A DNA stretch of 64,000 nt, taken from assembly GCA_016785225.1 (NCBI GenBank), contig JAFBJZ010000625.1:248001-312000 (forward strand), in the 5' to 3' direction. The position numbers and the translations under genes were made by a program. Of the stretch, positions 47,190 to 61,222 are shown piece by piece (the stretch's first letter is position 1; each line of letters starts with the position of its first letter). Below the pieces are notes generated by a model. It was not told the origin of the DNA. It did no database searches and was given only the letters and a program-made list of their open reading frames with translations. Source of the DNA: Psettodes erumei (taxonomy: Eukaryota; Chordata; Actinopteri; Pleuronectiformes; Psettodidae).

Positions 47190-47306
47190 ATGGCTACACC
47201 CGCGCACCCGGAGACCAGGAAATTTACGCGGGGTTTGGGGAAACCCGGCACGGCGGCTGAACTCAGGCAAAGTGTCTCAGAGGTGGTGAGGACGTCCGTG
47301 CTGGTT
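47190..47306 (+). CDS. dock9: dock9 (zizimin-1) first coding exon, partial gene
   Basis: ATG at 47190 has an in-frame TAA six bases upstream (47184-47186). The exon encodes 39 residues and ends before the donor GTAAGT at 47307, in phase 0. ETRKFTRGLGKPGTAAELRQ followed by SVSEVVRTSVL matches the N-terminus of DOCK9. DOCK10 and DOCK11 share this motif, but SEVVR and adjacency to farp1 favour DOCK9. DOCK9 is a Cdc42-specific GEF with PH, DHR1 and DHR2 domains, all of which lie beyond this window. The next exon (LIEPLDYENV in the human protein) was not found before 64000. Confidence 0.88.
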
Positions 47307-47317
47307 GTAAGTACACA

Positions 47318-47350
47318 CCTCCTCCTCCTCCTCCTCCTCCTCTTCCTCCT
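47318..47350. repeat. (CTC)n trinucleotide repeat
   Basis: Tandem CTC units begin 12 nt after the dock9 exon 1 donor, with one TTC interruption. Confidence 0.92.
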
Positions 47351-50300
47351 TCATCCCGCTCGGTCAGTGTCATCATGCCTGCCTCGACCGTTGCCGGACA
47401 GGGAATCACCTGCTTTTCTCATGCACATTCTCAGCAAAGAAGCAGCTGACTTGAGACCAGCTGGGTGGGGGCACATGTGGGCTTTTAAGGGTGGAAAAAA
47501 ACTACAGATGATGTTATGATTGAGTAATGGGTTTGCATATGCAGTACAGCTGAGCATTAAAAGGTTTTAAAATAATCTTTTTTTTTAGTCAGTGCAGAAC
47601 ATTTAATGCAGTTTGGAAGCTTTGACCTGGTGCCACCAAGTTCTGGCAAACTTTCCCTTTCATCTTTAATGCCATTTCCTGTTTGTGTCTCACTTCCTGG
47701 AAAGGCTGTGAGAATCAGTGCAATATGAAGGTGTTTTGTACCTGGTGTCAGTGAGGGCATTGGTTTCACAGGGATGCACTGAGATGGCATAATACCCCCT
47801 CAGAAAGTGAAAGCACGTGGCTTCAGTTTCATTCTTCAGGCCCATGAAGTGTCCAGTGACAGTGACATAATGTCGAATTTGACCGTCCACTTCGGGACAT
47901 CTGGCAGACGAGGACCTCCTCGGTATCAGCTTTCCACAGAGCTGGGGCAGGAAAAAGGAGTCGGCCCTTTTGTTGTGTCCCGGTGTGTCGGGGTGCTCAG
48001 TGCTCCGTCTGATTGTTCCAGTTTTCCAGGAAAGAAGTTGCTAGGTAACAGAAACGGACACCGTCCAGGCTCTCTGTCAGGGAAATGGAATCCTGAGTCA
48101 GGATCCCAGACATCCAACCACACCTTGGTATTATTTATTCATTCTCACTCTGGTGCGCTGCCAGAGACGCCCGAGGGAGGAGAGCAGAAATGGATACAAG
48201 TATGCATGTTGAGAAATCAACATGCTTAAGGAGGACTGAACCAACTTGTAGAGACTGCGCGGGACTTTCTTTTGTGTTAGTATCAGCAGGCACATGGCGA
48301 TTAACTTGCTGATAAACTTATTGACAGAAACTTTTGAATGGGGGGGGGGGTTAGTATGAAATAATATCACTAAATAGCTCCAGACAATAACTAAATATCC
48401 TACAGTCATCAACAGATTCTGGAAGAATGCGCCCAGGATTGTTTTTCGTCTTTGTGGTTGCTTTTGGTCCTTTTGTAATCACGTGTGGTCATTTTTTCAC
48501 AACTTTTAATCCATTTTAAAGACTTTCCAACAGGGAATGTAAACTTTGTCACGTCACTGCACCACACATCTGGCCTGTAGAAATGAAACATACGGCTGTG
48601 CTGTTGAGCACGAGCGTCTGCTGAGGCTTCTCAGTGGGACGAGAATGTGACCGCACACAAGACCGCTGTCCACGCAGCCGATAATGAATTCCTCCATGAA
48701 GCGTGTACACGCCACAGCAGGAATAGAGGGATCTGTTGCAGGGACATAAAGGGAAGATTGTGGCCGGCGTCACCCGTTCTGATTCCTCCGATAATGTTGT
48801 TTCGACTTGGAGCACAAACGCTTCTGTCTTTTGAAGCACCCGGCAGCGCTGTGCTTAGATTAGATGATACCATACAGTACGGTATATCCGCATGCGCCGG
48901 TCATGCAGAAATTTCCCAGCTGTGTTCTGGAGTCAAGTGCAGCTCTCTTCTTCTCCCAGCATTTTCGCCAAGGTTCACGTTGGCCCGAGCCTCTTTGTTT
49001 ATTGTTGGAGGGGAGAGCAGAGAGACTCATAACAGGCCGCGGCCCTCGGCTGAGCCATCCCTCTGTTTCTCCGCACTTGGGGCACGCTGAATACGCTATT
49101 AGCTCCATGATGGCTGTCATCAGCTTTGAATTTGCTGGGATGTTGCTTCACTTCAATGCACCGCCTCACCACCTACACTTTACATGGGCTTGGAGCTGCG
49201 CGTGAAGCGTTTTGTTGTGTGTGTGGTTTTTATTAAGGTTTTCACTCAACAGCATGTAAATTGCATTAACGTATCGGCGGATGGGCACATAAAAAATCAA
49301 TGAGAGTTGGAATTGATGTTTAGATTTTTGTATCCCGTGTATGAAGCAGCAGGAGGGGGGGTGGCAGTTGTGTAATTGTAATCAATAGTCCTAACTGCCT
49401 GCCATCTAATGGTGATATACTCAGATCCTGAGTGTTCCTGCCATGTGCCTGACCCAAGGGAGCTGTCCACCAGATGGGTGTTATTATGTAGGCGTGTTGC
49501 CATCAGCCTACCCGTGGCCGGCACAGACACAACTGATTCACTGTGGAACCAGAAGGGAAAGTGGGGCTTTCGTGCGTTCTGTAAAAAGAACACAAATGTG
49601 TCTGCAACATGGACAGCTGTCAACAGAGCACACGTGTTGCTGCTTAGTTCCGTTGTCATTTGACAAGATTCACTGTGTCTTTGTGTTTGTGGTAATGGCC
49701 AGTGGGCCATTAAGATGCTTTTTTTTTTCCAATCCATTCAGCAAGGGGACAGCATTTCCTGTCTTGTGCGTTTGCCCAATTAAATTTAGCTCCTACGCCA
49801 ACAAGCAGAAGTCCTTCCCTTCCTCTCTTGGTGCATATATTTGCACCCCTCTCGAACGTCCCACCTGTGCAACCTCCTCCCGCATGATGTGGCTCCATTG
49901 TCATGAGCCCTCTTGAACTAATCGGCCACACCTGTGCACACCAGCCTTTTTTTCTTTTTTAAAACTTTGCAAATGTTCCCAAGGTGTGCGAATCCTGGGA
50001 TTACCTCAGGTGAGTGTGTACTTGTGTGTATGCTTCAACTAAAGTAGGCGTGTCTGAGACTTTTTTCAGCTAATACTTTTGACACAACATGTTGCCGCTT
50101 TGATCCTTTGCATGAGATAAACTCAAACAGCGAAGCTGGATTTGTCGGTCACGCCGCTCGAAAAACGTGCCCTTGGTTTCAGATTTCAAGATTTCACCTC
50201 GCAGCCGGGTGACTAAACCCAACCCGGGATTAGTCGCCCTGGCAATAACGGTAAAGTTTGACCATCTCAAATCATTTATCGTTGGTCTACCTCCCTGCTG

Positions 50301-50931
50301 CATCTCGTGCGCTTTGGAGCCGACGCTGGATGTCACGTATGCTGCAGGATTGAGCCAGTCAGAAGATTACAGGGCTGTCAGTGTTGTGTGAGGCCTAAGC
50401 CTCTGTCTGTCTGCTTCACTGCAAGAGCCTGGTGGTATCAGACTAAAAGCTGCCTTTGTTACCGTGATGGTAAATGCTGCTCCACAAGAACAAACCGAGA
50501 GGGGGGGTAGAGATGGGAGAGCGGATGAGTTCTCTGAATGGGTCAATAATACATGAGGCTGCTCTAGTAACCAATGCACCCATGAAAAGACTCACTCTCT
50601 CTGTCTTATTCTGTGGATTAGACGAGGCCCAAATCTTCCATAATCACCTGGTTCCATACCAGACTTTCCCACCACCTCAGCACGTCTTCATGTTTAAAAA
50701 CCACGGAGCACGATGCCGTCTCACAGTTCAGGACGTTAAAATTAATAACGTCATCACTGCGTTGCATAACAGCTCCCATGGAGTTTTTCAAAGTTGTTCC
50801 ACACACTCGTCGGCTTTGTTAATTGGTGCATGTTGCCCTGGGAATCAATGTTCCATCTTAAGTGTTAGCAAATCTGTGAAACATTTGGAATAGCTTAATT
50901 GTGTGCCTTTTTATACTGATCACCCCCCAGC

Positions 50932-50959
<28 letters not shown>
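50932..50959. repeat. (GT)n microsatellite
   Basis: A GT dinucleotide tract in dock9 intron 1. Confidence 0.95.
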
Positions 50960-50963
<4 letters not shown>

Positions 50964-53239
50964 CCCTACAATGAAAGCTCTGGGATTGTTTGCTTTCTCC
51001 AAATGTTTTTCATTTGTTTTTGCAAAGTTTTTTTGACCAGACTATGCCGTATAAATTCAAAATTACTTGATAATGAAAATAATGATAAGTGACACCTGTA
51101 ATATTGCTTATGACTCAGACTAGGAAAAGGGGAGAAGTCGGATTCTGTGTTATGCCACGCGGTAGCAGTCCCCTATACTTGGCTAAATGTTTTTAAGTCG
51201 GTGCTCTGACCGTGTAAATGCAGCTCACAGTAAGTGAAGTGAAAATATTTCAAGACCCAGATACTGTATAAGCAGTGACACATGGCTTGTGGAGCAGAGG
51301 CTTTGAGGAAAGTGAGAAGTAAAACACGCCCATCAAACTCACTATAAAAATTTGTCTGCTTGGGTTTGGGCATGCCTCTTGGCAGTTGTGGTTATAATAT
51401 GAACCAGATTTGACACTCAGGGTTGTCTCGAGTGGGAAGTTTGAGAGAATTCCTCAGCTGAGCACATATATCAGGATAATGTAGAGCACTTAGTCAAAAA
51501 ACTGAAAGGGTTTCCCCCCATCCAACCCTGACCGACCCCAGTTAGTGCACATAAATACTGCAGTAACAGAGCCAACTCAAACGGTCGAGTAGCCAGGCAG
51601 ACAGATTTTGTTGCAGCGCGCATGAAAACTGATTAAACATCATGGACACGAAGTGCACTTGGCTTATCTCTTTGGGAAAGCTGATAATCAACTGCTGTTT
51701 TTTCTTAAACAAACGCCTCATTGTGCCACAGTATATTCTGACCACATGTCAAAATAAGTGTTAAAAAATGAACTCTGAGCCAGGAGTGAACCCAAAGAAT
51801 TGGTTTGTGGTCACATCAGGAGGCTGTTTAACAATTTCTTGGCTGAAATGGGAAATAAGGAAATGTTTAACTGCCGTGCATTATGTAATCTGTTATCCAT
51901 TCGTTTTTGGTCCAGCGGCGCCGAGATCCATGTCTATGTACTAATGTCATGGTTGTTACACTGTGTAATTGTTTTATTTGATATTGGCGTTTCAATTATG
52001 CAGATGCAGTTATGCTTTGGTAGCAGCATAGCTCATGCTGCAGTTGTGTCAGGATAGAAGAAGAAGCTCACTGCCACCGTGAGTCCAATCTCCGATCCCA
52101 TCAAACTCCCCATCCTGCCTGAACGGGAAGTGCCTGTGACTTCCTGCCGTTCATCTTTGTTCTGGGAGAGCAGAGGCCCGTCTTTTCCTCGACAGAGCAG
52201 GTTTCCTGTGGCCGTATTTCGGGAGGGTTGGGCTGGGCTCGCTGTTAAAGTGCCCACTCCGCGTGAGTGTTTCTGCCTCATCGAGCAGGGCTGTTTTGGA
52301 GCCCAGATGAGGTTACCATAACATAGAGAGCCTGCTGAGGAGCCTGGCCGGTGGGTGTTTTTCCTGTTAACAAGTGCATGGCAGCGCTCTGGGGCTTGTT
52401 TAACACTGACCTCCGCAGAACATATACATTTCCCCAGATCAGGCGGTTCCTTACTTGCCTCTTTGTAGTCTGCTCCAGTGTTCCTAATTCATGAGACAAC
52501 ATTGAAGGTTCTTTCTTTATGTCTAGTCGTGGCTTGTTGCTGAGGCAAAGTTTGTTTTGATGAAGGCTGAAATACTTTCTCCGCGCTTTTGACAGTTTGT
52601 TTAGTTTCGGTGTTGCTCTTATTCATCCAAACGGAGACTCGCGAGGAACAGCAGAGCCGCTGGGTGGTCGCCGGTTACAGAAGCCTCCCAACACCGCTTA
52701 ACAGGCCAAAGCTCCCTTCGTACATTTTTAGCACATCATTCTGAATGAAGGTTCCGCTCGCAGCTCACTGTTGATGCACACATCCTGCCGTGGACGCGCC
52801 CCGAACGCGGCGCGCCGTCATTGCAAGCTTAGCAATCGAGTGGGATATTGCTTTGCTTCCATCCTCGAGGCCATTAAGGTTGCTATTTTTGAGTCAGCAG
52901 GGCACACACCTAAGTGCAGCTGTGCAAGACGTACCGAGTCACAGCCCCTTTGGCCTTCTTTTTTTCCTCTGATTAATATGTGGTTAATCTAGTTTGCCTT
53001 CCCATGTAAACCGATAACATCTCTAGAATCATCTCTGATCCAATAAGGAACTACAGTAGAATTGAATGAATGGCATAGAGATTGGAGTTTGCACGAATGG
53101 CTGCGAGGCACAATTGCGTGTTTTTATTCGTTCATAATGTAAAATCCAGCTGAAACGCCTCTGAATATGCTCCAGTTTCCAGCCATGCTAGCAGGGTGGC
53201 CATACAGAAGACAATGCTGGTTATTGGTCAGTCCGCCAC

Positions 53240-53440
53240 AGTTGAGGCCAGCCTGAAATATCTCAGCACCCACAGAATGGATCACCATGAAATTTGATAC
53301 AGACATTCATGGTTCTCAGATGATCAGTCAGACAGACTTTGGTGAACCCGCCCCCCCCTTCAGCAGCAACATGAGGTTGCATTTTTGAGTGAAGTGGCTC
53401 AGCCACTGTTGGACAGATTGCCCTGAAATACGGTCCGGAT
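53240..53440 (+). repeat. Dispersed teleost repeat, diverged copy A
   Basis: The sequence contains CTGAAATATCTCAGCACCC, CCATGAAATTTGATACAGAC, ATTCATGGTTCTCAGATGAT and GACTTTGGTGAACCC. This string of motifs matches a high-copy repeat that I remember flanking percomorph fish genes (CCATGAAATTTGGTACAGAC type). The boundaries are approximate and I cannot name the family with certainty. Confidence 0.6.
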
Positions 53441-54249
53441 CGGAGCCTCGGGAAAGGGAGCGCCGGCTCACATGGCGGAAAGTCTCCATTAGCCTCAAGC
53501 AGCTTCTAAACAGCCATATGAGTGGCGCCATTACGAACAGGTCTTTACATTGATCCAGTTCAAAAAAGAGCATTTAAATGAGAGAAGCATGGTGGGTGGT
53601 TACGGCTCTGCCTGCCCTTGTCTTTACTGGTAAAAGGTTAGCCAGAGTATTGAGGTGGCATGGGTCAAGCCTAAGGCACTCATTCCTCTGCACACATGCA
53701 CCGACCCACAGATTAAGCTCATCGGATTAAAGCCCTGAAAACCACCAGCGCACTCCTGACTGGAGCAGCTGAGCAACACGTCCATGTTGGCTGATGTAGA
53801 AATGTCTAGAAAGAGCAGACTAATGACTTGCACATTTTTTTTTAGGTGTATTTACTTCCCTCGCCACCTTAATTTGTCTTTAAAAGTAATGTTTCCCTCC
53901 CATCCTTCTCTGCAACTGACCATTAACTTGTAACTGTTGAAATACAGCAGTTACCATGACAGAAGAGATTGGAGGGTAGGCTGTGGGCTAACACATGTAA
54001 CCTTGTCATTATTTTTTCCGCTCGATGAATGGCATTTTCTCCGGTTTTGAATCACTGCCAATTATAGGATTTGCCCTCCCGTCTGAGTGGAGGTTCTCTC
54101 TTTTACTCGACGAGTGCGGAGTTGACTTGATTCTTTGATGTACTGTAACTGCATGCTACCCTCCAGTGTTTCAAACCCTTTTAACTTTTATAGCCTTGAT
54201 AAACATGCAATCTCATAAACCTGTGTTATTTGTAGCCGTGCTAACGGTG

Positions 54250-54430
54250 GGATTCTGGCTATGGCAACATCACTCCATTGGGCTGTCAGTGCATCACTTT
54301 GTTCCAGACTGAAATATTTCAACAACCCTTGGATGAACTGCCATGAAAATTTGGACAGACCTTAATGGTTACCAGAGGATGAACTCTAATGACTGATGGT
54401 CCCCTGACTTTTTCTGTAACACAAACATTT
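54250..54430 (+). repeat. Dispersed teleost repeat, diverged copy B
   Basis: A second copy in the same orientation about 1 kb downstream: CTGAAATATTTCAACAACCC, GCCATGAAAATTTGGACAGA, TGGTTACCAGAGGATGAA and GGTCCCCTGACTTTTTCTGT. It aligns by eye with copy A and with the remembered repeat consensus, so it is a diverged paralogous copy. Confidence 0.6.
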
Positions 54431-57400
54431 GTGATTCTTAGTGATGTGTTTCAAAAATTATTGAATAGACTGCCTTTAAATAATATGTCCAAAATATTAA
54501 CTTTTAACTAACCAACTTTTAACTTGAACATTAACCTTTTTTCTGCCTGACGCTCACTCTTCTGTGTGACTGATGCGACTACCTGGGTTTAGCCAACAGC
54601 CCGTTCTCAGTAGGTTAATCTGCTTTGAGCACCGTATCTCTCCCTCTGGCCCCTCTGACATTGCCCCACTGTGGTCACTGACCTCCCATTCACACTGTAA
54701 CACAGAGCGATGGATTAGCGCGCAATTAGCCAATACAAAAGCTTGTTTCCCGTTGAGCTTAAGAGCTCAAACCGGTATGAAGAATCTATAATCTCTACAA
54801 AGAAAACTAGGGGGAGAGGCGAAGCAAATATTAGCTGTGTTTTTCACTGGCATAGAAGTGACTGTAAAGTTGTTGAAGATGGAGAGCTGCTGTGGGGACG
54901 CATTTAACATTCCTGCTCTGTGCTGCTATCTGGCTGCTATCAGACAGCGGAGATGAAAGTGAAAGTTACTGTTGACATTGTTATCGTTCATCTGGGATTT
55001 CCCTGAAAGTTTAGGGCACTTGTCTGAATCCACCCAAGGCAGCAGAGCAGAGGCGGGTAAATGCAACATTTGTTAGTTAAAGGGAAAGTCGGCGCTTTAA
55101 CCCTTCCATGCCATGTTTCCCTTTTTCCCACAGTGCCTGCTGTTAGCTTAATTAAACAGTTTAAAATCTCCGCAGTCCTCCGCGTGTGTGGATGGGACCT
55201 GCCGCAGCCAGAGGGGATAAACTGTAATGACTTTTCACCGGGCCAGCTGCATAGCTGACATTCCTCACGCTGACACACAGTAGGCCAGAGAGGGCGGGAG
55301 GGGGAGGAGCATAACCTACGAAGGGTGGTTTTGGGGTGGGTTTGCGTCTCACCTTTGGTTTTTCTTTGTAAACTTAGGCATGAGAATAGACAGAAATAAA
55401 AGACTGTGAGAAAACATAACATTTTCTGTGGGCACCAGTTGCGGAAGAAGTACAAAGTGCCAATACAACAATGTTAAAATACTCTGTCACATGTAAGGTC
55501 ATGTAAATCCTGCTAAACCTGTACAGTATTGCAAAAGTACTTATTTTGCAGAAACAACTACTGCTGCTTTCTTATATTGTCAGTGGAGCTACTATACCTT
55601 GTTCAGTTCCCAACAGTTCCCAACCTTAGGGTCTGTTCCCTCCGAAAGGTCATGAGATATAATGTGAGGGGTCATGAGATGCTGCTGCTACAGAAAGTTG
55701 TTTTGATTTATCAGTATGCTGGATTATCTTTAGTTATAGTCTTACGTTTTTTAAAATGCAAACTTATAATTTGAAAAGTTACCAGTGAATCTATCCATCA
55801 AGATTTTTCTCAAGAAAAATGCAGTAATCCCAATATTTCCATCTCAAGTGAGCAGATGTATGAAATAGCATAAAGCGGAATTACTCAAGTAAAGTACCTC
55901 ATAACTGTGCTAAGATACAGTACTTTAGTAAATGTATCTATCTTCTTTTCTCCACTGGTGGAGACAAATGCTGTCCAGCACCACACACTCAAAGGAAAAC
56001 ATTTCGTCAAGCTATCAAATGTAAAAATGAATTTTGATGAGTTGCCCATTGAAGAAGAATTTACATGAAACACTGAGGTCCTTTTGATTTTTCATTTGAA
56101 AGCCGAAACCATCCCATTGTGCGCTCTCAGCCCACAATAAACAAATGAGCTTTGTTTAAAGAAACACATTCACCGAGATTCGGGGCACTTATTCATAAAA
56201 AAATTCCTTCGTCTGCTCTTATATTAGCTGACATTCAGAAAAGCGAGATGGGGGAACACTCGACAATAGCTTGAAGACATAAATGAAAGTCTTGCCCAGG
56301 AAATCATGTGACCCCCGTAATCGCTGTTTGGTTTTTCTGTCTAAAGCCTGTGCATACATTGGAGACAGGCCTCTCCTTGATGCTTTGTTTTTGTTTGCTC
56401 CCTGTTTGTTTTGCGGGGACTTAGCATGAGGATGCAGGATTGTACCGAGCGTGCGCTCTGCTGCCGTGGTGTCCCTTGCCCGGATGGATAAATGAAGTCA
56501 GCTCCGTGGTGTTTATGGAGGAGCTGCAGTGTGGCTGTGTGCCTGGAGGCCTGTTGTTAATCACACTTGTCTGTTGACGGAGGTAAACAAAGTGATCCCA
56601 GACCCCAAACAGCGTCGACACTAGCCAAGCGCTGCGCTGCCGTATGAAGGGCCGATGAGCGGACGGCCCGCGTGGCGGAGAGCGGTATGGACACGCAGGG
56701 CCACATCCCATTCTTCACTGTGCACGCTCCTGTGCAGATAAACAGCTCAGTATCCCTGATTTGATTTAATCTCCTATTAGTGTCTCCACTCAGTTTTTCA
56801 AGGCCAGCGACACCATCCCCCACTCACCGAGCAGTGTGCTGAATCTACTACACCTATCTGATCCGCTGTGATAACTTCTACTGTCAAAAATATGAGAAAA
56901 ACAAAGGCCATTATTTGAAATTCCTTTAACATTATCTCCGAAATATTTCACACACAAGTTTTGCGTGACTAATAAAGCTTATTTTTGAACTTGGATTGAA
57001 GGATGAAGTTTGCAGCTAAGATTTGATTTTTCCATTTTCTCGACACTTTCTCAAGTGACTCACATAAGACTTGCAAAAATGTTGAATCCATCTTAGTTGC
57101 CATAGCAGCAACTTCACTCATTGCGGTATTAGCCTGATCCATGAGGCAGGTTAAAATGCACAAAATGCCAACAGCAGAGACAGGATCAGCAGCAAATAAT
57201 TAAAAACTTTTTCTTGTCATTGGAGAGTTGCATATGTGTGTGTTTGTTCCTACATGAGTCACTTAGGGGGCTCTGCTGCTCCTAAATGTGGAAAGTTACT
57301 CAAGACAAACAGAGGCCATGAGACAAAGTACGTAGTTCAATAGGGACTGACCTTCTCAGGCAAATCTAAAACAGGGATGTATCCCATAACATGTTTCCTC

Positions 57401-60400
57401 TGTCAGGAAGGGTGGGGACCTATGAGAGGGGGGTGTCGGGACACGTACCATCAAATGTGGCTACAACAGGAAAAAGGCGGAGTGCCACTCCTGTATTTCT
57501 CAAAAGGGTGTGAAGCAATGAAAAAAAACCCATGGCTAATAAACAATTGATTTTCCATTTTCATTTGCACCATGTTTTCAACGTGAATTTCAACACTCGA
57601 CTTCCCATTTCTGGCATATTTTGGTTTGTTTATGAAGGCATAGATGAGATATAGGCATAGGTTGTCTTTTATCGGGGTTTTTTAATATACTTTTTTATAT
57701 TGAAGTCAGTGTTGTCATAATGTAGTCCTCCTGCTTGTGTGAAATGTTTCAATACACCCAGAGATTTTAAAGGGCCAGGAAACAGCTGCTAAATTTAAAT
57801 CACCTTACAGGATATAGAATGACTTGGCATATTGTCCACTGCATCCAAGATTGATGCTGTTTGGATTTAAAAAAAAACATATTCCCCGTATCTGCACAGT
57901 GCAAGCAAGTTCTTCGCCCACTGTGTAGCCACCATGTGTGACAGCCTCTTGTATAACAGCTGTTTGTGGCCTCCCCGGGGAGCTGTGCGGTACAGTATTA
58001 CAGCTAAATCCAGTGCCACTTTAGCAGTGCAGGTGCACGGACATGTGTTCATCTCCTCCTCCGTCCCCTGTTTCCCTTGATTGTCAGCAGCGTTCATTGA
58101 ACCAGGCTGAAGAGGATTTCCACTGATTACAAACAAAGAGCCATCTGAGATTAGCTGCTCCTTAAAGGTTCCCAAACTCCTACTCCCACCCACCCCATCT
58201 CCCTGCAATGCAGCGTCTTCAAGTCACTTGCAAATAAGAAATAAAACCCTTCCTGAATCATCTTTAATTAACATTTTGTAATCTTACCTTTTTATTTGCC
58301 TCTGTTTATATTACCTATGTTTTCTGCTTTATTGTTCTCTTGTGCCTCATCCTGTTTGCCGTTGGTTCCACTTTCACATCAAATCCTGTGTCATGCTGAT
58401 CTGCAGTTTGGAGGCTATGAAGATTAATCTTTCCTCTCAACACACCTCAGACTGCGTTTTACACCTCCCTCCCAGAAGGCCATGTGTTAGACAACAGTGA
58501 CTTCCTACCGTTCTTCCCTGTTTCCCCTCACCTGACGCTGTCTGCACACAGTGAGATTTATACAGTATCATGGTCCTGTGTGGCAACTGTTGGTGTGTTG
58601 AAAGTGGTTTAATCTGCTCAGTCTAACTGGCTTTCATTGTGGGATATTTGAGTAAATCTTATACGGACCATCTGTTGGACAAGTTTTGCTTTGTTTTGTT
58701 TTTTTTCTCCTGAGGCTCTGGGATATTATCCATGAGCTGCTGCAGCCAGAAAACAATGCACTTGGATTAATACTTAACTGACGACTGCCTCCCTTTTTTT
58801 AATTTAAGGAGCCAAACTTAATGTGTCATCTGCCTGTTAATGGCTGATGAGAACATTGTTATTAACAGGCTTTTGGGTGTCTTATAATGTCAGCTGGTGC
58901 CTGTATTTGATTCGCAGTGCTATGGCATCAATTTCCCAAAAGCAAAAACACCCAGCAATCTTTGAAAGATCCAAAAACGTTGTTTAACGGGAATTATTGC
59001 TGTTTTTAAGGTACTGTATTTTCCATATTTAGCCTCAGTGATACGGTCCCTATGCTTCAGTTCAACTATGCACGTGTAGCCAGAGAATGAGCGAGTGCTG
59101 GGCCCACAGGTGTGACTAAACAGTGTAGCTGCTTCGCCTTCCAGTGTCCTCACACCAGGCCAGTGTAGGCTTGTTTCAGGACCTGTCATCTCCCAGCTTC
59201 CTCACTGCATGTCAGAGCCCGACCACGATGACACAATCCCTCTGAAATCTCATTCACACCTGGTAACCAGCCACTGACCCACCCGGTCATGGCTGTTCAG
59301 ACCAAACCGTAGTCGCTGAAATCAAACGTGAGAGTTTCTCATCCAGGTGACATGCTGTATTTATCTCTATACAAAACGTGATATTCTTTTTTTTTATTGC
59401 TGATTTATTATCACTTCATGTATTGTGTTATCACTAAGCCTGAGCTGGCCTTGGCAGCCAGCAGTTCGGCCACCTGTCTGTGAAAATACTGTTAACGGGC
59501 TTTGTGTAACTCTGTCTTCCTCGTACAGTCCAAATGTGTATATGGTCACCTGTTCTCCCGCTATAATGTCTCCAGGGAATGAGCGTTTCCACACTGTGCC
59601 GCTGGAAATGGCAAACACGTGACAAACAATAGCTGCATTATACCAATGAGTGCAGGGAGGAATGTACTGCCTGCTCCTTCTATAGACGGTAGTATCACAC
59701 GACAGGAGAATCATCCCTCTGAGCATTGTCAGTGAATGGGGGTTTTGTCACTAGCACAGATATCCCATAATCAGTGTTTTTATTTTTCAGTATCGTTTTT
59801 CGCCATGTTCAGTTACAGTCTGTAAAAACGTGTTTTTTGGGTGTCGTATCGCATTTTACCTGTAGGTGGCGGTAACAGCATTCATACCCGGATTTTTCCC
59901 GCCTTTGACGTCTGAGGAGAGCTCTGCCGTTCTCCGTGGATGGTTGTGTGTGGGTGTATGTGTACATACATGCGGGTGTACGCTACATATACACCCAGTT
60001 TCTGCCTTCAGATGACAACTGATTAGAAAGTTGTTTCCACAATTGTTTTTTTTATCCTTACTGCTCCCCTGTGTCTGCGTGTTGCGCAGCAGTTCATCAT
60101 GTATTTTCCAAAGAAAAACAAACTTGAAGTCAAGGCAACTGCTTTTTATTTACCAGAGGTAATTTTGAATATGCAGTGAGATCAGTTTTGTGGCGCACTA
60201 ACTTGCTTGAGTAAGCACGTTTTTATTTATTTACCCCATTTATTTTTTTCGTGAGGTTTCTTTGAGTCGTGTTTGTGTCAAGTCAAGTCAAACCTCAGTT
60301 GGCAGGGGTGCGAGGGTGACTGCAGGCCTTCTGGACTTGGCAGCGCTTCACACCGTATCTGCCGGTGCTGCAGCAGAGGCTGCAGAGAGGCGCTGTTTGA

Positions 60401-61185
60401 TTAGCGGCATCTATTAATGATAACCTGAACCCGCTGCAGTAACCTCACTCGCTGCAGACCCAGCTGTGTACAAACACACCGCACGGCGTGTGTGTATGTG
60501 TGCGAGTGTGCCTGTGTACATACTTTTAATTTGCGCCTGTGTCCTAAGTGCAACATATACTTATTCTGCGCCACTACAAAGTAAAGGAAGCGGTACCCCT
60601 CAGGAAAATGGGTCATTTTCTTCTGCTGGGATAAATAAACCATCCCAAAATACCAAGTAAGGAAGAGGATGTGGCCCCTGTATTTGTTTTGCACCATTTT
60701 AAGATGGACAGGATAACCTAGCTTTCAACTCCAGGTCAAAGAGAGACTTGAGTCTAATCTACACGATGATATAAGTCCACTTTATTGTCCGTTGTGTCAC
60801 GTGTCAAGTATTTTTGGGGTTGTAATGTAAACTCGGCATCTAAAATGTGAAGCACTTGGCTTGTTGAAATTCCAGACCTATCTGTGTAGCCCACCCACAT
60901 GTGTAACTGCAGGGCAGTACCCAAATAAGTTTTCTATCAAACAAAACCTTGAAAAACTAATTCAATTCTAACTCTATGAACAAAGCACAGTTGACATTTT
61001 CAAAAACCTTCCAAGGGTTAATAATGCTCCAGGCATTGTGCTCTGACAATAAATTTGTACCTCTTCCATTTGTGTTGCTGAATTTCGGAGGTCAGCATTG
61101 GTCTGACAAATTCCCACAACACTCTCCATGGCTCAGGAGTTGTGATTGACTTTAAAGGAAAGTGGGCAGCTTTGTTATGACAGGG

Positions 61186-61189
<4 letters not shown>

Positions 61190-61220
<31 letters not shown>
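61190..61220. repeat. (CA)n microsatellite
   Basis: A CA dinucleotide tract in dock9 intron 1. Confidence 0.95.
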
Positions 61221-61222
<2 letters not shown>

